A DNA stretch of 64,000 bases from Halopseudomonas litoralis (GTDB lineage Bacteria; Pseudomonadota; Gammaproteobacteria; Pseudomonadales; Pseudomonadaceae). Shown piece after piece: positions 58,370 to 64,000 of the stretch. The notes below the pieces were generated by a model, which was not told the DNA's origin, ran no database searches, and worked only from the letters and a program-made list of their open reading frames with translations. Within the stretch, counting starts at the first letter, position 1; every line of letters begins with the position of its first letter. A program made the translations under genes and the position numbers. The DNA is taken from the NCBI RefSeq assembly GCF_900105005.1, contig NZ_LT629748.1, positions 3,534,001 through 3,598,000 on the forward strand, read 5' to 3'.

Positions 58370-60174
58370 GCCACCACCACTTCACGAAACATCCCCGCGT
58401 CCATGTGCAGCATCAGGTGGCAGTGCCATGCCCATCGCCCCAGGGCATCAGCCGTAACGAGGAAGCTGATGCGCTGAGCAGGCTGCACAGGAATTGTGTG
58501 GCGTCGTGCCAGAAACTGTCCGTCAGGCGTTTCCAGCTCACTCCACATGCCGTGCAAATGCATGGGGTGCGTCATCATGGTGTCGTTGTGCAATATGATC
58601 CTGACCCGCTCGCCGTACTGAAAGCGCACCGGCGTCGATTTCCCATACTCAACACCGTCGAACGACCAGCTATAGCGCTCCATATTTCCAGTCAGATGGA
58701 GTTCGATCTCACGCTCTGCACCGCGCGGATCCATCGGGCCGCCGACGGTGTGCAAGTCGGCTAGCGTGAGTACACGCCGCCCATTATTGCGCAGGCCGAT
58801 GCCTGGGTCGTCTAGGTTGGCGCGCGGCGTATCTACCCGCATATCAATACTTGCGCCGTATTCGGTCCTGGCGTGGCGTACTTCGGTACTGGCACCAGCT
58901 GCCGCCATTGCGCCATGATCCATCCCCGCCATATTGCCGTGGTTCATGCCAGCCATACTGCCATGATCCATGGCACCACCATGACTCATCCCTGCCATGC
59001 CGCCACCCATGGCACCCATGGCACCCATCATGTCTCCCATGGTGAGCCATTCGACTGGGTCAAGCGCAGGAACTGGCGCTTCGAGACCGGCATGCGTGGC
59101 CAGCGTACCGCGCGCGTAACCTGTGCGATCCATGGCTTGGGCATAGATGGTGTAAGCGTCATCCTTTGGTTGCACCAGAACGTCGTAAGTTTCCCCGGGG
59201 CCAAACCGGAACTCATCTACGGTTACTGGCTCAACATTTACGCCATCGGCCTGAACAACGGTTAGCTCAAGGCCCGGGATACGGACATCGTAGAAGGTAT
59301 TGGCGGCGCCGTTGATGAAGCGCAACCGTACACGCTCACCGGGTCGAAACAGGCCCGTCCAGTTACCTGCCGGGGTAGTACCATTCATCAGGTAAGTCAG
59401 TACATCGGCGGACAAGTCGGCCAAGTCCGTGGGACTCATCCGCATTTCATTCCACATCTTGCGCTTATCAATTGCTGCTTTCAGCCCCGTGCGCGAGGCG
59501 TCCTGGAAGAACTCCACTGCGGTAGGCTGGTTGTAGTTGTAATAGTCACCCTGCATCTTGAGCTTGGCCAGCACGCGCATTGGGTCCTCATCAGTCCAAT
59601 CAGACAGTTGCACTACATATTCGCGGTCTGCACGAATAGGGTCGGCTTGAGCCGGATCGATAATGATCGCACCGTAGACCCCGGTCGCCTCCTGCATTCC
59701 AGAGTGCGAGTGGTACCAGTACGTACCGCTTTGCTGCACTTTGAACTGGTAGGTGAAGGTTTCGCCAGGCTGGATCCCTCGAAAGCTGATGCCTGGTACG
59801 CCATCCATTTCAAATGGCAGGATGATGCCGTGCCAATGAATAGATGTGGCTTCCTTCAGCCGGTTCGTCACTCGAATGGTGATGGTATCGCCTTCACGCC
59901 AGCGTAATGTTGGGGCTGGCAGTGAGCCGTTAATAGTCGTGGCTATGCGGGGGTTGCCCGTAAAGTTGACAGCGGACTCACCTATCTCTAGATCGAACTG
60001 GGTACCGCTCAGAATAGTTGCCGTACCCGTTTTCGTGCCCGCAGCTGATAGCAAGCCTGTAGCGCGCGCCAATGGAGAAAGGCTCAGCAATACACCACCG
60101 GCTGCCAGGCCTTGAACAAAACGGCGGCGAGACAAGCCCGGGTTAAGAACGGGGAGTTCAGTTATGTATTTCAC
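58366..60174 (-). CDS. copA: Multicopper oxidase CopA (periplasmic copper oxidase)
   Basis: This enzyme oxidises toxic Cu+ in the periplasm and binds excess copper. The 602-residue protein starts at GTG 60174 (AAGGA about 9 bases upstream) and has a Tat signal (LSRRRFVQGLAAGG). The copper ligands are HWHG (about residue 95), WYHSHSG, HPMHLHGMW and HCHLMLHMDAGM near the C-terminus. A Met/His/Gly-rich stretch lies at about residues 385-425 (GMSHGGAMDHGSMAGMNHGN and similar). It overlaps copB. A CopR-type box lies 118 bases before the start. Confidence 0.94.
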   Translation of the reverse strand: MKYITELPVLNPGLSRRRFVQGLAAGGVLLSLSPLARATGLLSAAGTKTGTATILSGTQFDLEIGESAVNFTGNPRIATTINGSLPAPTLRWREGDTITIRVTNRLKEATSIHWHGIILPFEMDGVPGISFRGIQPGETFTYQFKVQQSGTYWYHSHSGMQEATGVYGAIIIDPAQADPIRADREYVVQLSDWTDEDPMRVLAKLKMQGDYYNYNQPTAVEFFQDASRTGLKAAIDKRKMWNEMRMSPTDLADLSADVLTYLMNGTTPAGNWTGLFRPGERVRLRFINGAANTFYDVRIPGLELTVVQADGVNVEPVTVDEFRFGPGETYDVLVQPKDDAYTIYAQAMDRTGYARGTLATHAGLEAPVPALDPVEWLTMGDMMGAMGAMGGGMAGMSHGGAMDHGSMAGMNHGNMAGMDHGAMAAAGASTEVRHARTEYGASIDMRVDTPRANLDDPGIGLRNNGRRVLTLADLHTVGGPMDPRGAEREIELHLTGNMERYSWSFDGVEYGKSTPVRFQYGERVRIILHNDTMMTHPMHLHGMWSELETPDGQFLARRHTIPVQPAQRISFLVTADALGRWAWHCHLMLHMDAGMFREVVVA

Positions 60175-60291
60175 GCAATAAGAATCCTTTATCCGGTAAT
60201 TGTATGACACAGCGGCGTACGCTCGGGTTACGCCATCGGCAGCGGTCACTTGACTCTAGTCAAATAGAGCTGTCACACGAGTGACGCCTGC

Positions 60292-60307
60292 ATTACTTTT
60301 CTGTAAT
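60292..60307. promoter_or_regulatory. CopR-type box, copy 6
   Basis: ATTACTTTTCTGTAAT has perfect ATTAC and GTAAT arms around six bases. It lies in the gap between dsbD and the multicopper oxidase gene, upstream of the latter. Confidence 0.7.
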
Positions 60308-60333
60308 CCAGGCGTCAGAAATACGTGGCGTAT

Positions 60334-62259
60334 TCAGAGAGGAATAGCGGTGTCGAGCGAACGGATGAATTTTTTAGGTGATTGAAAACCAATCACTTGA
60401 AAATCGATTTCCATGCCTTCCCGATCATAAAAGATGATGCCAGGCGGCCCAAAAAGCCCGAAGCGTCTTTGTAATGCCTGGTCATCCGCATTATTGGCGG
60501 TCACATCTGCTTTCAACAGCAATACATCCTTGAGGCGTGCTTTGACCCGCTCATCACTCAAGGTAAAGCGCTCCATCTCATGGCAGGAGACACACCAGTC
60601 CGCCCAGAAATCGAGCATGACGTAGCGCCCTTCAGCCGCCTGGATTTGAGATTCAAGCTCAGCGAGACTGGTAACCCTTTCAAATTGCAGTTCGGTCGAG
60701 GAGCTCGCCTCCGAGGCGTATTTACCTCCAAAGCCATCCAGCGGCTGCAGGATGTCTCGCCCACCCGAGAGAACGCCGATCAACAGAGCCAGGCCGTATA
60801 CCAAGGTTATGACGCCAACTCCCTTGCCGAAGCGTCTTAAACCAGAGGCGTTGTCAGGAAGAGGGTCCAGTGCTTTCAAATACATTGCGGAGACAATGAG
60901 CAGAGCAGCCCATAGTCCCATGTGAATCACCGAAGGTATGATCGGGGAGATCATATAAATAGCAACGGCGAGCAGAGTTACGCCAAAAAAACGCTGGACT
61001 GATGACATCCATGGGCCGGCTTTTGGCAGCAACGTTCCAGCTGTAGTACCAAAGACCAACAAAGGGATACCCATACCTATGGCCATGGAGAAAAGCGACA
61101 CGCCGCCTAGAACTACATCTCCTGTCTGGCCTATATACAGCAAAGCGCCAGCCAGCGGGGCGGCGACACAGGGGCCCACAATGATCGCGGATAGTGCTCC
61201 CATCAGACCCACGCTGACTGTCTTGCCGCCCGCTGTTCGGTTCGCCAACCCGGAGAGTTTGCTCTGAATGAAAGACGGCATCTGAAGCTGGTAAAACCCG
61301 AACATGGAGAAGGCAAGAAGTACAAAAACTCCTGCAAAGCTGCCCAGGACCCATGGATTCTGCAGGTACGCCGTCAGCATCGTTCCAGCTAGGCCAGCAG
61401 CGACCCCAGCCAGGGCGTATGTCAATGCCATGGCCAGAACATAAACCAGCGACAGACCGAAAGCATGTCTACGACTTAACGCAGGGCTCTGTCCTGCGAT
61501 CAGCCCCGAAAGTATCGGGATCATGGGCAGCATGCAGGGTGTAAACGCTAGAACCAAACCAAATCCAAAAAACGCAGCGATCAATGCCCAGGTATTACCT
61601 TGCCCGAACAGCTCCCGAACGAGTGAACTTTCTGATAGTCCAGCGTTTGTGGACTTTGGCGCATTGTTATACCGGCTGGCTTCGAGGTTTGGTAGAGCTA
61701 GCAAATCGAGCGAAACGGACAAGGATTTTTGCGTAGGTGGATAGCACACACCCACCGGATCGTTACATCCTTGGTAGGCAGTATCCAGGGTCAGCACATC
61801 TGGCTTCGAACCAGGAGAAAAACTGAGCGTGATAGGTACCTGAATGGCACCATAATAAACCTGTACACGACCGAAAATGGGGTCGTCTTTCAGCTCGCTA
61901 GGGGGAAGCTCGACATTTTCGATTACGCCATCGGTAGACTGAAGACTGAACTCTATCTCATCGCGATAAAGATAATAGCCATCTGCCGCAATGAACGTAG
62001 CTATCAACGAGTCAGGACTACTGGCAGTCAAAGATACTTTGAAGGCCTCGTCCGGTGGCAGTAGAGCTGCTGGGACGGCCTTTGCGCCGCCAAACCAGCC
62101 TTTGAATGAGTCAAAAATGTCACTGCTTGCCGAGTTTACTGGCAACGATGATGTATTCGAGACAATGGGGAGAGCTTGATTCTCCTGTGCAACGGTGATG
62201 TTTGGCAAGTATGCCAGCATCAATATCACAGCTGATAAGACTATGCGTTTGATTTTCAC
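60334..62259 (-). CDS. dsbD: DsbD-type thiol:disulfide interchange protein
   Basis: DsbD passes electrons from cytoplasmic thioredoxin to periplasmic thiols. The 641-residue protein has a signal peptide, an N-terminal domain (about residues 70-190) with the cysteine pair in QGCNDPVGVCYPP, eight membrane helices with the CcdA-like cysteines TPCMLPMIP and VGPCVAAPLAG, and a C-terminal thioredoxin domain with WADWCVSCHE (about 550). Reduction of periplasmic cysteines is useful where copper oxidises them, and its place before the cop operon suggests a copper role like ScsB. An IS256 element lies 49 bases upstream of the start. Confidence 0.9.
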   Translation of the reverse strand: MKIKRIVLSAVILMLAYLPNITVAQENQALPIVSNTSSLPVNSASSDIFDSFKGWFGGAKAVPAALLPPDEAFKVSLTASSPDSLIATFIAADGYYLYRDEIEFSLQSTDGVIENVELPPSELKDDPIFGRVQVYYGAIQVPITLSFSPGSKPDVLTLDTAYQGCNDPVGVCYPPTQKSLSVSLDLLALPNLEASRYNNAPKSTNAGLSESSLVRELFGQGNTWALIAAFFGFGLVLAFTPCMLPMIPILSGLIAGQSPALSRRHAFGLSLVYVLAMALTYALAGVAAGLAGTMLTAYLQNPWVLGSFAGVFVLLAFSMFGFYQLQMPSFIQSKLSGLANRTAGGKTVSVGLMGALSAIIVGPCVAAPLAGALLYIGQTGDVVLGGVSLFSMAIGMGIPLLVFGTTAGTLLPKAGPWMSSVQRFFGVTLLAVAIYMISPIIPSVIHMGLWAALLIVSAMYLKALDPLPDNASGLRRFGKGVGVITLVYGLALLIGVLSGGRDILQPLDGFGGKYASEASSSTELQFERVTSLAELESQIQAAEGRYVMLDFWADWCVSCHEMERFTLSDERVKARLKDVLLLKADVTANNADDQALQRRFGLFGPPGIIFYDREGMEIDFQVIGFQSPKKFIRSLDTAIPL

Positions 62260-62300
62260 TTCACGGGCTCGATGACAAAAAATAAATCTTTTATTAACAG

Positions 62301-62308
62301 GTTGAAGC
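62301..62308. repeat. IS256 target-site duplication, left copy
   Basis: GTTGAAGC, identical to 63685-63692 on the other side of the element. Confidence 0.85.
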
Positions 62309-63684
62309 GGGACTGTCAGATTTTTTGTGTTCGGGCCGTTAATGGCCTGCCATCAGGTAGGCCCTCACTTACCAGGTCGGCCTGGTGAAGCGATCTTCGT
62401 ATAGGATCGCGAACTGATTCATAGCGGCTTTCCAGTCATGTGCCGCGTTACCCCAGTTGGCAGTGATATTACGTAGCGCCAACCAGATCAACTTCGTCGC
62501 GGCCTCATCCGTTGGGAAGTGGCCCCGGGTTTTAATGATCTTACGCAACTGAGCGTTGATGCTTTCAATCGCATTGGTCGTATAGATCACCTTTCGTATG
62601 GCGGGCGGGAACACAAAGAACGGAATGACCCTATCCCACGCACGCCGCCAGGCTGCTGTGACCGTCGGGTACTGCTTACCCCATGGCCCAGCTTCAAACG
62701 CGTCCAAAGCCTGCGCTGCGACCTCGGCGTTGAGCGCCTGATAGATGGGCTTGAGAGCTTTGGCCAGCTCTCTGCGCTTGTCCCAGCCTGCATAATCAAG
62801 GCTGTTGCGGATCAGATGTACAATGCAGGTCTGCAAGGTGGTATCCGGGAACACCGCACTCAGGGCTTCAGGTATGCCCTTCAGGCCGTCAGTCACGGCG
62901 ATCAATATATCTTCTACGCCTCGGGTCTTCAGATCGTTGAACACCTTCATCCAGAATTTGGCGCCCTCCGTCGTTTCGATCCAGATGCCCAGAATATCCC
63001 GTGTACCGTCCGGTAACACCCCAAGCGCTAGGTAAACGGCCTTATTGCGAACCAGGCCCTCGTCCCGAATTTTGACCCTCAAGGCATCGAAAAAGATGAC
63101 CGGGTACATTGGCTCCAAGGGGCGTTGCTGCCAAGCGCTAATCTCTTCCAATACGGCATCGGTAACCGAACTGATGAAGTCATGAGAAACATCGGTTCCG
63201 TACTGCTCGGCCAGGAAGGCTCGGATTTCACGAACCGTCATGCCTCGGGCATACATGGCAATGATCTTGTCGTCAAAGCCGGTAAAGCGGCGCTCATGCT
63301 TGGGAATCAGGATCGGGGCAAAGCTGCCGTCGCGGTCTCGGGGGATGTCCAGACGCAGCGGGCCATCATCGGTGAGCACTGTCTTGCCGCTCCGGCCGTT
63401 ACGCTGGTTGCTCGCCCCCTCTGGGCGCTCAGCACCTTCAGGGTAGCCAAGGTGATGCCCTAGCTCGGCACCAAGGGCCCGCTCGATCAACGCCTTCTTG
63501 AACGCCATCGAGGCATCCTGAATGGCTTCAGCGCTCATCGGGCCATTGACGAACTGATCAATCAGCTCTTTGGGAATTGCTGGTAGGTCTCGCGGGGTTT
63601 CACGCCCCGGCTTCTTCTTGGTCGGCATACATGCATCCTCTGCTGCAACATGTTATGCCCAAACACAAAATTTATGACACCCCC
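62309..63684 (-). mobile_element. IS256-family insertion sequence (1376 bp)
   Basis: Ends are imperfect inverted repeats (left GGGACTGTCAGATTT..., right complement GGGGGTGTCATAAAT...; both continue into TTTTGTGTT and a G-rich GGGC). The flanking 8-bp direct repeats GTTGAAGC are identical, so the insertion is recent and intact. It sits between the DUF2933 gene and dsbD. Confidence 0.92.
62369..63628 (-). CDS. IS256-family transposase
   Basis: A 419-residue Mutator-type transposase. The catalytic residues are in FFDALRVKIRD (first Asp), AVTDGLKGIPEAL (second Asp) and YTTNAIESINAQLRK (Glu), with the HLIRNSLDYAG block between. The N-terminal region has GAELGHHLGYPEGAE and NQRNGRSGKTVLTDDGPLRL, both typical of IS256. 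The frame is intact from ATG 63628. It may be active, given the exact target duplications. Confidence 0.96.
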   Translation of the reverse strand: MPTKKKPGRETPRDLPAIPKELIDQFVNGPMSAEAIQDASMAFKKALIERALGAELGHHLGYPEGAERPEGASNQRNGRSGKTVLTDDGPLRLDIPRDRDGSFAPILIPKHERRFTGFDDKIIAMYARGMTVREIRAFLAEQYGTDVSHDFISSVTDAVLEEISAWQQRPLEPMYPVIFFDALRVKIRDEGLVRNKAVYLALGVLPDGTRDILGIWIETTEGAKFWMKVFNDLKTRGVEDILIAVTDGLKGIPEALSAVFPDTTLQTCIVHLIRNSLDYAGWDKRRELAKALKPIYQALNAEVAAQALDAFEAGPWGKQYPTVTAAWRRAWDRVIPFFVFPPAIRKVIYTTNAIESINAQLRKIIKTRGHFPTDEAATKLIWLALRNITANWGNAAHDWKAAMNQFAILYEDRFTRPTW

Positions 63685-63692
63685 GTTGAAGC
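63685..63692. repeat. IS256 target-site duplication, right copy
   Basis: GTTGAAGC, identical to 62301-62308. Confidence 0.85.
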
Positions 63693-63743
63693 TTGCTCAT
63701 TGCTCCACGATATTTGTGGCTATTTAAGCATCAAGAGGTTTTT

Positions 63744-63983
63744 TCAAAATTCAATCTTTCTTTTTAACTGTTCATCCTGCGCAGGATTATAAGAATGAGT
63801 TGCTTCGTTTTTTTCACTATCCGTATGACAGGATTGCATGCTTTTCATCATGAACAACATCATCAACGGGCAAAGCAGCAAGAATAAAAACGGGCTTACC
63901 CCCATAAGCCATTCGCGGGAGCTAGGGAAAACCACATAAACCCCAGTAACCAGAGCTGCTAGCCAAAGACCGGCTTTCAACAT
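63744..63983 (-). CDS. DUF2933 small membrane protein
   Basis: A 79-residue protein with two hydrophobic segments (AGLWLAALVTGVYVVFP and VSPFLFLLLCPLMMLFMMKS) and a polar tail. The LLLCPLMMLFMM part is the DUF2933 signature, though the usual His cluster after it is replaced by SMQSCHTD. Genes of this family occur in copper and silver resistance clusters; the function is unknown. It lies before dsbD on the same strand but is cut off from it by IS256, which may be polar. The start at 63983 is 17 bases from the window edge, so its promoter cannot be judged. Confidence 0.8.
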   Translation of the reverse strand: MLKAGLWLAALVTGVYVVFPSSREWLMGVSPFLFLLLCPLMMLFMMKSMQSCHTDSEKNEATHSYNPAQDEQLKRKIEF

Positions 63984-64000
63984 CGTTTTAATGTCGCATT

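Overview
The window looks like chromosomal DNA of a pseudomonad (Pseudomonadaceae, gamma-proteobacteria; Pseudomonas sensu lato, possibly the Halopseudomonas side). The evidence is the dprA-tsaC-hemF-aroE block, the zur/znuABC locus, the AlgB/KinB two-component pair, and a PauR-like regulator beside an alanine racemase and a PauB-like oxidase. All of these resemble Pseudomonas genes in sequence and grouping. The species assignment is inference; there is no rRNA or tRNA in the window.

Bases 1 to about 24,040 are ordinary, densely packed, GC-rich core genome. In order they hold: the DprA C-terminus, tsaC, hemF and aroE; an SDR and a quinone oxidoreductase; a tctCBA tripartite carboxylate transporter with a 34-bp perfect palindrome between tctC and tctB; znuBC-zur divergent from znuA around a perfect Zur box; an SDR; a SulP transporter; cytochrome c' and cytochrome b561; small stress or envelope proteins (HNH protein, DUF1328, three-BON protein); algB-kinB; a DUF4136 lipoprotein; and pauR-like, alr/dadX-like and pauB-like genes.

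From about 24,050 to the end the window is accessory. It starts with a probable defence remnant: DUF3037, a HipA-like kinase and an MmeI-like DNA methyltransferase whose 5' part is cut off inside SAM motif I. An IS3-family element follows, then a large metal-resistance island on which most genes point left. The island holds czcRS-czcCBA-czcD (Zn/Cd/Co), an IS5-family element, a decayed MerR/CDF/methyltransferase locus with IS21 debris, cusCBAF (Cu/Ag), a Cys-rich DUF326 protein, copRS/cusRS, a P1B copper ATPase, a cop operon (multicopper oxidase CopA, CopB, cupredoxin, cytochrome c), a DsbD-like reductase, an IS256-family element with 8-bp target duplications, and a DUF2933 protein.

The copper genes appear to form one regulon. 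Six copies of an inverted motif, AT(T/G)AC-N6-GTAAT with one single-base variant, lie in the promoter regions of copper genes and of two copies of a divergent small-secreted-protein module (PtrA-like plus DUF2790). None was seen before the czc genes. This suggests that one CopR-type regulator controls copper export, periplasmic oxidation and storage, with a separate CzcR controlling the zinc/cadmium pump. Several gene remnants (DUF3147 with a TGG-to-TGA stop, merR, CDF, istB, methyltransferase) show the island was assembled and eroded by insertion sequences.
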